Of a stretch of DNA of 64,000 nt, positions 1 through 7,842 are shown piece by piece. How positions within the stretch are numbered: the first letter of the stretch is position 1; each line of letters starts with the position of its first letter. A program made the translations under genes and the position numbers. Source of the stretch: Nocardioides sp. S-1144 (GTDB taxonomy: Bacteria > Actinomycetota > Actinomycetes > Propionibacteriales > Nocardioidaceae); the NCBI RefSeq assembly GCF_005954645.2, contig NZ_CP040695.2, positions 868,001 to 932,000 of the forward strand, in the 5' to 3' direction. The notes beneath the pieces are model-generated. The model was not told the DNA's origin. It saw nothing but the letters and a program-made list of their open reading frames with translations, and did not search any database.

Positions 1-792
1 CTCTCGCTCGCGCACCCGAGCGTCGACCCGCCGACGCTGATCGACCGCACCCGGCAGGCGCTGGGCTGGTCGGGCAGCGAGTTCCTCGTCGGCCTGCGCG
101 GCTACGACGAGCTGATGGAGACCCTCGAGGTCGCCTCCGACGTCGAGGGCCTGGCGCGCATCGGCGACCCGACGTCGCCGCCGGTGCGGCTGCTCCGGGC
201 GCTGAACGCCTCCGGTGCCGGCCTCAGCGTCGGGCGCGTCGCCACGCTCGACGCGCCGTGGCGCTGGGCCCGGATCGGCGAGGGCACCGCCGAGATCACC
301 GGTGTCGCGCTGCGCCAGCAGGCCTACGCCGACGTCGTCGGCGCCCTCGGCCGGGCCGGCGTCTCGTTCCGCGTGCTGCCCGACGACACCACCACCGAGG
401 CGCTCCTCGACCTCGGGCGGACGCTCGGCTCCGCCGTCCTCGACGTCGACGAGGTGCCCGCGGACGCCGTCCTGGTGCCGGGCTACCTCGACGACCAGCC
501 GCCGCTCACCTACGGTCTGCTCACCCGCCGTGCCCCCGAGCTCGCCGAGGACGTCGTCGTCTGGCTCTCGATGCAGCCCGAGCGCGAGTCGGCCGGCACG
601 CTGATGGCGGCGCTCCAGCGCTTCAGCGACCTCGGCCTCAACCTCGACTTCCTGCACAGCGACCCGCTGGGGCCCGACGTCCACAGCTTCTACCTCGGCT
701 TCCGCACCGACCCGGCCCGCGTCGACGACCTCCAGGCCTCGCTGCGCGAGGGCGGGTTCACCAGCCGCGTCCTCGCCGCCTTCGCCCTCTGA
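1..792 (+). CDS. ACT-domain protein, C-terminal part (5' end outside window)
   Basis: Function not assigned. The frame is open to the left edge, so the start is missing; 263 residues are visible. The last ~75 residues (from VVVWLSMQPERES) follow the order of the ACT domain that closes prephenate dehydratases: strand, helix TLMAALQRFSDLGLNL, strand HSFYLGF, then a final helix. The part before this shows no motif I can name. The gene lies 67 bp upstream of a prephenate dehydratase-like gene and a prephenate dehydrogenase on the same strand, which suggests aromatic amino-acid or prephenate metabolism (inference). It could be an ACT-only regulator or a strongly diverged dehydratase paralogue. Confidence 0.6.
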   Translation, partial: LSLAHPSVDPPTLIDRTRQALGWSGSEFLVGLRGYDELMETLEVASDVEGLARIGDPTSPPVRLLRALNASGAGLSVGRVATLDAPWRWARIGEGTAEITGVALRQQAYADVVGALGRAGVSFRVLPDDTTTEALLDLGRTLGSAVLDVDEVPADAVLVPGYLDDQPPLTYGLLTRRAPELAEDVVVWLSMQPERESAGTLMAALQRFSDLGLNLDFLHSDPLGPDVHSFYLGFRTDPARVDDLQASLREGGFTSRVLAAFAL

Positions 793-846
793 ACCGGACC
801 CGACAGCAGCGCGCCGGCGCGACGGCGCGCCGCGTCGGCGGGCCAC

Positions 847-852
847 TAGGCT
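847..852 (+). promoter_or_regulatory. -10 element TAGGCT, leaderless promoter for the pheA-like gene
   Basis: TAGGCT fits the actinobacterial TAnnnT -10 box and lies 7 nt before the GTG start. Transcription would begin at or next to the start codon, and no ribosome binding site is visible. No convincing -35 box is seen. Confidence 0.6.
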
Positions 853-859
853 CGCGGGC

Positions 860-1714
860 GTGAGCGTCACCTACCTGGGCCCCTCGGGCACCTTCACCCA
901 CCAGGCGGCCGTGGCGCTGCGTCCCGACCTCCGCGTCGACGCCGGCGCCGGCGACCTGGTGCCGGCGACGTCGGCGGCCGACGCGCTGGCCGCGGTCGAG
1001 TCGGGCGCGGCCACCTACGCGGTGCTGCCGATCGACAACTCGGTCAACGGCGTGGTCGTGCCGACCCTCGACGGGCTCCTGCTGCGCCCGGCGCTGTCGA
1101 TCGTCGACAGCGTCGTGCTGCCGATCTCCTTCGACGCCTACACCCGCGACCCGACCATCGAGCCCCACGTCGTGGTGAGCCACCCGCACGGCCTCGCCCA
1201 GTGCCGCACCTGGATCGAGGCCCGGGGCCTCCCCACCCGCGAGGCCTCCTCGACGGCGGCGGCGTGCCGCGATCTCGGGCCCGGCGAGATCGGCATCGGC
1301 CCGCGGATCTGCGGCAGCCTCTACGACCTGCACGCCGTCGCCGAGGCGGTCGAGGACAACGCCGCCGCCTACACCCAGTTCGCGCTGGTGTCGGCGGGCC
1401 CGGTGCCGGACGCCGGACCCGGTCCCGGCGCCGGCGACGACGGGTTGCTGGTCGGGCTGTTCCCCGACGCCAACGTGCCCGGCCTGCTGCGCCGCCTGCT
1501 CGGCGTCCTGGAGGACCGGGGCGTCAACATGACCAACCTGGTGACGCGGCCGGTGCCGGCGACCCCGGGCATCTTCGTGTTCCTGCTGTTCCTGTCGGGC
1601 TCGTTCAGCGCCGACGACGTCGAGGAGATGCGGGCCGAGTGGGCCCACCTCGGGGCCTCGGCCCGGCCGCTGGGCCGGATCTCGCCGCTGGCCCGGATGG
1701 CCGCGCGGCCGTGA
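860..1714 (+). CDS. pheA: Prephenate dehydratase-like protein with TQF in place of TRF
   Basis: Prephenate dehydratase converts prephenate to phenylpyruvate for phenylalanine synthesis. At 284 residues it has the usual length. The start YLGPSGTFTHQAA and the segment YAVLPIDNSVNGVVVPTLDGLL are family hallmarks, and an ACT domain fills residues ~195-275. Two positions differ from the family: the catalytic TRF motif reads T172-Q173-F174, losing the conserved arginine, and the ACT motif ESRP reads VTRP. The GTG start is set by the -10 box 7 nt upstream. The next gene overlaps its stop (GTGA). It is either a working dehydratase with altered substrate contacts or a related prephenate enzyme; the family call is firm, the activity less so. 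Confidence 0.8.
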   Translation: MSVTYLGPSGTFTHQAAVALRPDLRVDAGAGDLVPATSAADALAAVESGAATYAVLPIDNSVNGVVVPTLDGLLLRPALSIVDSVVLPISFDAYTRDPTIEPHVVVSHPHGLAQCRTWIEARGLPTREASSTAAACRDLGPGEIGIGPRICGSLYDLHAVAEAVEDNAAAYTQFALVSAGPVPDAGPGPGAGDDGLLVGLFPDANVPGLLRRLLGVLEDRGVNMTNLVTRPVPATPGIFVFLLFLSGSFSADDVEEMRAEWAHLGASARPLGRISPLARMAARP

Positions 1715-2637
1715 CCGTGTTCGAGCGGGTCGCCGTCGTCGGGGCCGGGCTGATCGGCGGGTCCGTGGCGCGCCGGCTGCACGCCCGCGGGGTCGACGTC
1801 GTCGTCGTCGACCCGGACGCCGGCACCCGTGCGGCGGCGTCCGCGGCCGGGCTCGCGGTGGCCGACGCGCTGCCGGCCGACCGCGACCTGGTCGTGCTGG
1901 CCACCCCGCTCGACGCGCTGGCGACGGTGCTCGCCGACGCCGCGGTCGCCGCCCCCGACGCCGTCGTGGTCGACGTCGGCAGCGTGAAGGTCGCCGCCGC
2001 GCGGGCCGCCGCCGCGGCCGGCCTCGCCGGTCGCTACGTCGGGGCGCACCCGATGGCCGGCACCGAGCAGTCCGGTTTCGAGCACTCCTACCCCGACCTG
2101 CTCGTCGGCGTGCGGTGGGCCGTCGCCCGCGGCGACGGCCCGGTCGCGGACGTCGTCCGCCTCGTCGTCGAGGCCTTCGGCGCGACCGCGGTGGTGCTCG
2201 ACGCCGAGGAGCACGACCGCGCCGTCGGCCTGGTCAGCCACGCACCGCACGTGCTGGCCAACGCCCTGCTCGAGCTGGCCGAGCGCGCCGCCGAGCCGAC
2301 GGCGTCCCACCTGGCCGCCGGCAGCTTCCGCGACGGCACCCGCGTCGCCGGCCGCAACGCCGAGCGCACCCGCAACATGCTCGCCGACAACGCCGGCGCC
2401 CTGGCCGGCGTCCTCGACGACCTGGTGGCCCTGCTGGCCCACTACCGCCGCGAGCTCGCCGACCCCGACGCCCTCGGCGCGCGGCTGCAGGCGGTCGTCG
2501 ACGGCGCCGCCGCGGTCCGCCGCCCCGACGCCGACTGGCGGGCCTGCCCCGACCTCGACCTCGTGCTCAGCGCCCCCGGCCCGGTGCTGGTCCGCGCGGG
2601 CGCGGGCGGGCTCGAGTGGGCTCCGGCCCAGCCGTGA
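1711..2637 (+). CDS. tyrA: Prephenate dehydrogenase
   Basis: NAD(P)-dependent oxidative decarboxylation of prephenate to 4-hydroxyphenylpyruvate, the tyrosine branch. The protein has 308 residues. A Rossmann motif GAGLIGG lies at about residues 10-16, followed by an acidic end of strand 2 (VVVVDPD). The prephenate-binding part holds GAHPMAGTEQSGFEH, with the histidine and glycine-rich loop typical of the family, and LVSHAPHVLANAL. No C-terminal ACT domain is evident. The GTG start overlaps the stop of the dehydratase-like gene, and its own stop overlaps the Nudix start, so the three are translated as an operon. GTG at 1717 is a possible alternative start. Confidence 0.88.
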   Translation: MTVFERVAVVGAGLIGGSVARRLHARGVDVVVVDPDAGTRAAASAAGLAVADALPADRDLVVLATPLDALATVLADAAVAAPDAVVVDVGSVKVAAARAAAAAGLAGRYVGAHPMAGTEQSGFEHSYPDLLVGVRWAVARGDGPVADVVRLVVEAFGATAVVLDAEEHDRAVGLVSHAPHVLANALLELAERAAEPTASHLAAGSFRDGTRVAGRNAERTRNMLADNAGALAGVLDDLVALLAHYRRELADPDALGARLQAVVDGAAAVRRPDADWRACPDLDLVLSAPGPVLVRAGAGGLEWAPAQP

Positions 2638-3140
2638 GCGCCGACGAGGTCGTCGCCCTCTACGACCGGACGGGCCGGCCGTGCGGGTCGGCGCCGCGGT
2701 CCCGCGTCCGCGCCGAGAACCTGCGGCACGCGGCGACCAACGTCGTCGTCCGCGACCCCGCCGGGCGGATCTTCGTGCACCGCCGCACCGACACCAAGGA
2801 CGTCTACCCCGGCTACTGGGACTTCACCGCGGGCGGCGTCCTGCTGGCCGGCGAGGAGCCCGACGACGCCGCGCGCCGCGAGGTCGAGGAGGAGCTCGGC
2901 GTCACCTCGGGGCTGGTGTCGCTGGGCGCGGCCGACTACGCCGACGACCGCACGACGTACCGCGCGTTCCGCTACGAGACCGTCTGGGACGGCCCGCTCC
3001 GGCTGCAGCCGGAGGAGGTCGCCGAGGGGCGCTGGATGACCCCCGCCGAGGTGGTCGCCATGATCGACGACGACGCCCTGCGCGTCATGCCCGACGCCGT
3101 CAGCGTCCTCGGGGCCTGGCTGCGCGCCCTGATCCTCTGA
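2634..3140 (+). CDS. Nudix hydrolase
   Basis: Predicted hydrolase of nucleoside diphosphates linked to another moiety; the substrate is unknown. The 168-residue protein contains a complete Nudix box, GX5EX7REUXEEXGU, here beginning GVLLAGE and ending REVEEELGV (residues ~70-92), with the metal-binding glutamates present. The N-terminal part (DRTGRPCGSAPRSRVRAENL, then IFVHRRTDTKDVYPGYWD) resembles the IDI/YfcD-like branch of the family. The GTG start overlaps the tyrA stop by GTGA, so it is probably co-translated. A link to aromatic biosynthesis is not obvious; it may be a housekeeping clean-up enzyme that shares the transcript. Confidence 0.88.
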   Translation: MSADEVVALYDRTGRPCGSAPRSRVRAENLRHAATNVVVRDPAGRIFVHRRTDTKDVYPGYWDFTAGGVLLAGEEPDDAARREVEEELGVTSGLVSLGAADYADDRTTYRAFRYETVWDGPLRLQPEEVAEGRWMTPAEVVAMIDDDALRVMPDAVSVLGAWLRALIL

Positions 3141-3145
3141 CCCGA

Positions 3146-3379
3146 ACCGCGCGATCGCGCGGTTTGGGTTGGTGGTGGGGGTGTGGGGCGACCCGTTCGG
3201 CGCGATCGCGCGGTTTGGGTTGGTGGTGGGGGTGTGGGGCGACCCGTTCGGCGCGATCGCGCGGTTTGGGTTGGTGGTGGGGTGTGGGGCGACCCGTTCG
3301 GCGCGATCGCGCGGTTTGGGTCGGTGGTGGGGGTATGGAGCGACCCGAACGGCGCGATCGCGCGGTTTGGGTCGGGGGG
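3146..3379. repeat. Tandem 51-bp repeat with a GCGCGATCGCGC core
   Basis: Five copies of gcgatcgcgcggtttgggt start at 3151, 3202, 3253, 3303 and 3354, giving periods of 51, 51, 50 and 51 bp. The first copy sits in the perfect 20-bp palindrome AACCGCGCGATCGCGCGGTT. Between copies lies a G-rich stretch (ttggtggtgggggtgtgggg). The array fills the gap between two convergent genes. The 50-bp unit breaks the 17-codon phase, so it is unlikely to code for protein. It may act as a bidirectional terminator or protein-binding array. Confidence 0.9.
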
Positions 3380-3404
3380 CCAGGTGGGATCGGCGCGGCG
3401 GACG

Positions 3405-4373
3405 CTAGGCGAACACGTCGACGTGGACGTGGTCGCGGTGCTCGAGGATCGCCTGGGTGGCGGGGTCGTCGTTGGTGGGGGCGTCGTAGTCGCGCCAGGT
3501 CTGGTCGCGGCCGGCGACCCAGATCTTGTCGTCGAAGATGACGGTGCGGACGTCGAGCCGGGCGGCGTGGGCCACGAGGTACTGCGCGACAGCCCAGCCG
3601 CGCTGCCGGTGGGGTGCGTCCACCGGGCGGAAGAAGAGGTCGACGGCGCGGCCGTCGTAGTGCGCGGAGCCCTCCATGTGACCGGTGCTGACGCCGCCCG
3701 GCGCGAAGCCACCGGTCGGGAGCTCGCCGAAGGCCTGCTGGACGTCGTCGCGGACCGCGTCGGCGCGCGCGGTCAGTCCGCGGCGGTTGAGGTCGGGGCT
3801 GTCCTCGTCGACGTCGCCGTCGACCTCGCAGGCGAACGACGACCCGCTCTGGCCGGTCAGCGCGGAGGCGAGCACGCGGGCGTCGTCCTCGTGGTCGGCG
3901 TAGGCGCCGGGGAACGCGGAGCGCTGCACGGCCTGCGCCGCGACGGTGATCTCGAGGTCGCGGTAGTCGCCGACGTCCTCGAGGGCGTCGTAGAAGGCGT
4001 TGGTGGAGTAGACCGGGTCGAGGATCTCCTCGACCGAGCCCCAGCCCTGGGAGGGCCGCTGCTGGAAGAGGCCCACGGAGTCGCGGTCGCCGTGGTCGAT
4101 GTTGACCAGGTCCGACTCCTGGTAGGCCGTGGCCAGCGCGATCGACGCCGCCCGGGCGGGCAGCCCGCGCCGCACCGAGATCGCGGCGATCAGCGAGGCG
4201 TTCTCGGCCTGCTCGACGCTGACGTCGACGCTGCGGCCGTCGACCGTCGCGGTGCACCCCTCGGCGCCCTGGAGGAACGGCACGCGCACGTTGCGCAGCA
4301 CGCCGACCGCCACCGCGGTCACCACGACCAGCGCGGCGACGGCGACCAGCGCCGGCGCGGCCCCCCTCCTCAC
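3405..4373 (-). CDS. Membrane-anchored protein with transglycosylase-like and peptidase-like domains
   Basis: Predicted cell-wall protein of 322 residues. An N-terminal membrane segment (residues ~7-27) places the rest outside. Residues ~55-150 resemble a lytic-transglycosylase-type fold: AISVRRGLPARAASIALATAYQES, with the glutamate in the position of the catalytic acid, then DSVGLFQQRPSQGWG. The C-terminal ~110 residues hold SAHYDGRAVDLFF and a closing DHVHVDVF, the His/Asp pattern of D-Ala-D-Ala peptidase-like (ARB-07466 C-terminal) domains. Homologues in actinobacteria are often mislabelled heavy-metal transporters. The start is GTG. Convergent with the Nudix gene across the tandem repeat. 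Peptidoglycan cleavage is likely but unproven. Confidence 0.72.
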   Translation of the reverse strand: MRRGAAPALVAVAALVVVTAVAVGVLRNVRVPFLQGAEGCTATVDGRSVDVSVEQAENASLIAAISVRRGLPARAASIALATAYQESDLVNIDHGDRDSVGLFQQRPSQGWGSVEEILDPVYSTNAFYDALEDVGDYRDLEITVAAQAVQRSAFPGAYADHEDDARVLASALTGQSGSSFACEVDGDVDEDSPDLNRRGLTARADAVRDDVQQAFGELPTGGFAPGGVSTGHMEGSAHYDGRAVDLFFRPVDAPHRQRGWAVAQYLVAHAARLDVRTVIFDDKIWVAGRDQTWRDYDAPTNDDPATQAILEHRDHVHVDVFA

Positions 4374-4430
4374 CTGGCGGTCCTCATGGCGCCAAGTGTG
4401 GACGACGGCCGGTTGAGAGGAGGCTGAGCG

Positions 4431-5366
4431 TCAGTTCGCGTGCAGCGCCTCGTTGAGGGCGATGCCGCTGCCCCGCCACGGGATCGCCTCGACGGCGCCG
4501 GTGACCGAGTTGCGGCGGAACAGCACGTTGTCGCGTCCGGAGAGCTCGATCGCCTTGAGGTGGGTGGGCTTGCCGTCGCGGTCGAGGACGGTCAGCTTGG
4601 TCCCGGCGGTGACGTAGCAGCCGGCCTCGACCACGCAGTCGTCGCCGAGGGAGATGCCGATGCCGGAGTTGGCGCCGAGCAGGCAGCGCTCGCCGAGCGA
4701 GATGACCTGCTGGCCGCCGCCCGACAGCGTCCCCATGATCGACGCGCCGCCACCGACGTCCGAGCCGTCGCCGACGACGACGCCGGCCGAGATCCGGCCC
4801 TCGACCATCGAGGTGCCGAGGGTGCCGGCGTTGAAGTTCACGAAGCCCTCGTGCATCACGGTGGTGCCCTCGGCGAGGTGGGCGCCGAGACGCACGCGGT
4901 CGGCGTCCGCGACCCGCACGCCGGTCGGGACCACGTAGTCGGTCATCCGCGGGAACTTGTCGACGCCGTAGACGCTCACGTGGCCGACGGCGGCCCGCAA
5001 CCGGGCCCGGGTCAGCTCGAAGCCGGCCACGGCGCACGGCCCGGCGGAGGTCCAGACGACGTTCGCCAGGAGCCCGAAGACCCCCTCCATCGAGCAGCCG
5101 TGCGGGCGGACCAACCGGTGCGAGAGCAGGTGCAGGCGCAGCCAGACGTCCTCGGTGGACGCCGGCGCCGCGGCCAGGTCGGCCGTCACCAGGCGGACCT
5201 CCCGGGTCACCCGCCGGGCCTCGTCCGGGACGGCGAGCGCGGCGAGCTCCGCGGGCGCCCCACCGTCGGTCGCGCCCAGCACGGGCGTGGGGAACCAGGC
5301 GTCGAGCACGCCGCCGTCCGCGTCGAGGGTGACCAGGGCCCAGCCGGAGGCAGCGGTGTCGCTCAT
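4431..5366 (-). CDS. dapD: Tetrahydrodipicolinate N-succinyltransferase
   Basis: Transfers succinyl from succinyl-CoA to tetrahydrodipicolinate in the succinylase route to meso-diaminopimelate and lysine. The 311-residue protein matches the actinobacterial DapD form: an N-terminal domain ending near [15 protein letters not shown], then a left-handed beta-helix of hexapeptide repeats ([59 protein letters not shown]). The active-site segment MVEGRIS is present. dapE, the later succinyl-diaminopimelate desuccinylase, is 8 kb away in the opposite orientation. The ATG lies 7 nt after a TAGGCT -10 box, so the mRNA is probably leaderless. Confidence 0.95.
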   Translation of the reverse strand: MSDTAASGWALVTLDADGGVLDAWFPTPVLGATDGGAPAELAALAVPDEARRVTREVRLVTADLAAAPASTEDVWLRLHLLSHRLVRPHGCSMEGVFGLLANVVWTSAGPCAVAGFELTRARLRAAVGHVSVYGVDKFPRMTDYVVPTGVRVADADRVRLGAHLAEGTTVMHEGFVNFNAGTLGTSMVEGRISAGVVVGDGSDVGGGASIMGTLSGGGQQVISLGERCLLGANSGIGISLGDDCVVEAGCYVTAGTKLTVLDRDGKPTHLKAIELSGRDNVLFRRNSVTGAVEAIPWRGSGIALNEALHAN

Positions 5367-5373
5367 GCGACCA

Positions 5374-5379
5374 AGCCTA
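5374..5379 (-). promoter_or_regulatory. -10 element TAGGCT, leaderless promoter for dapD
   Basis: On the minus strand TAGGCT lies exactly 7 nt before the dapD ATG, the same sequence and spacing as at the pheA-like gene. No ribosome binding site is visible between it and the start. Confidence 0.6.
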
Positions 5380-5411
5380 GGAGGCGCGACGGTCGGGGGG
5401 TCGGCCCGGTC

Positions 5412-5906
5412 TCAGAGCCCGGTGCTGCCGTCGATGCACTCGCGCAGGAGGTCGGCGTGGCCGCAGTGCCGCGCGTACTCCTCGACCAGGTGCACCAGGA
5501 CGTCGCGCAGCTCGACCTCGTCGTCGCCGAGCGTGCCGAGCACGTCGAGGGACGGCGCGCCGGCGTACCACTGCTCGGCGTGCGCGACCTCGGTGCGCCA
5601 GGCCGTCCAGGCCTCGTCGACCACCGCGGGGTCGGCGACCGCGCCGTCGAAGTCGGCGTCGCGGTGCTCGTCCTTGCCGTACAGCTTGGGGCGGTCGAGG
5701 CGGCGCTCCATGACGCGGCGGCACCACGAGTACTCGACGGCGGCCAGGTGTCGGAGCAGGCCGAGCAACGACAGCGACGACGGCGGCACCGACCGCCGGG
5801 CGAGCTGCTCGGCGTCCAGACCCTGGCAGGTGCGCTCGAACGTCGCCCGGTAGTGGCGCAGGTAGTCGAGCACCACGGCGCGCTCGCCGCGCAGCATGTC
5901 GGTCAT
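5412..5906 (-). CDS. DinB-like (DUF664) four-helix protein
   Basis: A 164-residue member of the DinB/DUF664 superfamily, four-helix bundles that often bind a metal through three histidines. Candidate ligands are the histidine in LLRHLAAVEYSWCRR and the pair in LVHLVEEYARHCGHADLLRE. Some relatives are mycothiol- or bacillithiol-dependent transferases, but nothing here fixes the substrate. The gene stands alone between dapD (same strand, short gap) and a divergent phosphoesterase-like gene. ATG 5906 is chosen; a second ATG lies at 5897. Family confidence is high, function unknown. Confidence 0.8.
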   Translation of the reverse strand: MTDMLRGERAVVLDYLRHYRATFERTCQGLDAEQLARRSVPPSSLSLLGLLRHLAAVEYSWCRRVMERRLDRPKLYGKDEHRDADFDGAVADPAVVDEAWTAWRTEVAHAEQWYAGAPSLDVLGTLGDDEVELRDVLVHLVEEYARHCGHADLLRECIDGSTGL

Positions 5907-6013
5907 CCCCGCACGATGCCACGGCCACGGACCGGTCCCCGGACCGGCGCGGCAGCGTCGTCGTCGGCCGGGCCCGGCGCGACCAGCCGGCGGTCGTCGC
6001 GCAGGATGGGACG

Positions 6014-6358
6014 ATGCGACGTCCGGTCTTCGTGCTGCACGACCACCGCAAGCCGCGCCCGCACTTCGACCTGCGGCTCGAGGAGGACGGCGTCCTGCGG
6101 TCGTGGGCGGTGCCGAAGGGGCTGCCCGTCGACAGCGCGCACGACCGGCTCGCGGTGGCCGTCGCCGACCACGACCTGGCGCACGCCACCTACACCGACG
6201 AGCACAAGACCATCGCGGACCACGGCACCTGGACGCTGGTCGACCGCAACGACCGGCGGTTCGTCTTCGACCTGTGCGGGGTCGACGGCGTGCGGCGCTA
6301 CGCCCTGGTCGACACCGGGCGCGACTGGCTGCTCCACCTGCTCAAGGAGCAACCGTGA
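6014..6358 (+). CDS. Stand-alone LigD-type 3'-phosphoesterase domain protein
   Basis: Resembles the phosphoesterase module of the bacterial end-joining ligase LigD, which trims 3' phosphates and ribonucleotides at breaks. It is a separate 114-residue protein. With the Pseudomonas LigD numbering known to me (H42, H48, D50, R52, K66, R76, H84), the residues H11, H17, D19, R21, K35, R45 and H53 fall at exactly the same spacing; Tyr88 has no exact match (H57, with Y60 nearby). The GxYG loop of longer members is absent. The other end-joining genes lie 44 kb away at 50.0-52.9 kb. A CAGGAT -10-like box lies upstream of the ATG. It may also act in another repair or RNA pathway. Confidence 0.8.
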   Translation: MRRPVFVLHDHRKPRPHFDLRLEEDGVLRSWAVPKGLPVDSAHDRLAVAVADHDLAHATYTDEHKTIADHGTWTLVDRNDRRFVFDLCGVDGVRRYALVDTGRDWLLHLLKEQP

Positions 6359-6364
6359 GGCGCC

Positions 6365-7015
6365 TCACCGGGCGGTGATGAACCCGGACACGCTGCACGG
6401 GTCGGTCGCGGAGCCCGTGACGTCGGCCATCAGGGTGCCCTGGACGACGGCGCCCGACGGGTCGCCGTAGGTGAAGGTCAGCTGGGCGAGGTCACCGTCG
6501 TCGCCGACGAGGAGGTCGAACTCGCCGGCGAGGGGCCCGAAGTCGCCGTTCTCGACGTCGTCCTCGAGCGGGGTGGCGCCGGGGGTGTCGCTGAGCACCA
6601 CCGAGGCGATCCGCGAACCCGCGCGGGACGAGGTCGCGAGGAGCCCGACGCGGGTCCCGCCGCCGATGACGGTGCAGCGCAGCTCGACGTCGAGGCCGGC
6701 GCTGCTGTAGAGGAAGCGGGGCCGCCCGGGACCCGTGCCCAGGGTGTCGTCCACCGCCTTGACCGTGAGACCGGCGACCGTGCCGGCGTCGCTGGCGTAC
6801 CTGGAGGTGTCGGCGTTGCGGACCACGCCCAGGGTGTCCTCCTTCACGTCGGCCCCGGTGACGGCGCCGTTCTTGATCTTGGCGCCGGTGACCGCGTCCT
6901 TCTTGAGGTCGGCGGTGCCGACCTTGACGGCGGCGTACGACGTGCCGCCGAGGGCGACGAGGAGGGCGAGGGTGCTGGCGGTCGCGCTGTAGCGCGCGGT
7001 CATCGAGGGGGGCAT
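6365..7015 (-). CDS. Secreted protein of unknown function
   Basis: Function unknown; 216 residues. The N-terminus is a signal peptide (hydrophobic STLALLVALGGTSYA), followed by VGTADLKKDAVTGAKIKNG and AVTGADVKEDTLG. These are degenerate copies of the K-x-x-AVTGAxxKxG segment found at the mature N-terminus of many exported actinobacterial proteins. The remaining ~140 residues form a probable beta-rich domain with two cysteines (LRCTVIGG, DPCSVSGF) that may form a disulfide. The stop codon is 6 bp from that of the convergent phosphoesterase gene. Likely surface-located; no catalytic motif seen. Confidence 0.72.
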   Translation of the reverse strand: MPPSMTARYSATASTLALLVALGGTSYAAVKVGTADLKKDAVTGAKIKNGAVTGADVKEDTLGVVRNADTSRYASDAGTVAGLTVKAVDDTLGTGPGRPRFLYSSAGLDVELRCTVIGGGTRVGLLATSSRAGSRIASVVLSDTPGATPLEDDVENGDFGPLAGEFDLLVGDDGDLAQLTFTYGDPSGAVVQGTLMADVTGSATDPCSVSGFITAR

Positions 7016-7081
7016 GCGCCGATCCTGCGCGGCGACCTTCCGGGAACCTGCGGGAATCGTGTGGGGCGCTCACCGCACGGC

Positions 7082-7819
7082 TCAGCGGCGGGCCTGCCAC
7101 ACCCGGTCGACCTCGGGGTGGCGCCGGTGCAGGACCGCGAGCATGGTGACCAGCACCGCGAACACGGCCACCAGCAGCCGCGCCACCCACAGCTGCAGGT
7201 CGCTCGAGCCGGCCGACGGCTCCTGCACGCCGAGCACGGTGAGCAGGAGGTCCAGCAGGCTGGCGCGCCGCCGGGAGCCGGAGTCGACCACGAGGGCGAG
7301 CGCGACCGCCATCGCGACGACGTCGACCAGCACGAGGCTGAGCAGCACCGAGGCACGCGCCTCGACGTCGCCGCGGACGGCGGCGGGGGAGTCGAGCACG
7401 ATCCGGATCACGGGGGCCAGCACCATCAGGTGCGCCAGCATCGCGAGCAGCAGCGCGCCGCCCCCGACCAGCCAGACGACGAGCGGGACGACGCCGAACC
7501 AGCTGCGGTCGGGCTCGACGCCGTCCTCCAGGGTCACCGGGAAGAGCAGGAAGCCGACCAGGGTCTCCAGGAGGAGGGCGCTGACGACGGGGGCGACCGT
7601 CGCCGACATCGCCCGGCCGATCGAGCGCGGGTCGAGCGAGTCGCGCGAGACCAGGAAGGCCAGGCCGAGGACGACGTCGGCGGCGGCCACCACGGCGATC
7701 GGGCCACCGACCCGGTCGGCGTCGGCGGCCATCCACCACAGGCCGACCCCGGCCGCGGTGACGGCGAGCACCCAGACGGTCCAGCGGACCCGGCGGGTCC
7801 ACGAGCGGCGTCCGGGCAC
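7082..7819 (-). CDS. Polytopic membrane protein of unknown function
   Basis: Function unknown. The 245-residue protein has about six hydrophobic membrane segments: residues ~11-30, 38-57, 75-95, 105-135 (one or two passes), 155-180 and 208-230. The short basic tail is rich in Arg and His. No transporter signature or catalytic motif is visible. The start is GTG. It sits between a secreted-protein gene and a PepSY lipoprotein gene on the same strand, separated by 66 and 23 bp. Transcription from the lipoprotein promoter through this gene is possible, which would fit an envelope role (inference). Confidence 0.65.
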   Translation of the reverse strand: MPGRRSWTRRVRWTVWVLAVTAAGVGLWWMAADADRVGGPIAVVAAADVVLGLAFLVSRDSLDPRSIGRAMSATVAPVVSALLLETLVGFLLFPVTLEDGVEPDRSWFGVVPLVVWLVGGGALLLAMLAHLMVLAPVIRIVLDSPAAVRGDVEARASVLLSLVLVDVVAMAVALALVVDSGSRRRASLLDLLLTVLGVQEPSAGSSDLQLWVARLLVAVFAVLVTMLAVLHRRHPEVDRVWQARR

Positions 7820-7842
7820 GCGTCACCGTACGACGGGTGGGG

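Noticed and set aside
3146..3379. Tandem repeat considered as coding (Gly/Trp/Arg-rich peptide)
   Set aside because: One unit is 50 bp so the frame shifts, and the array lies between two convergent, well-supported genes.
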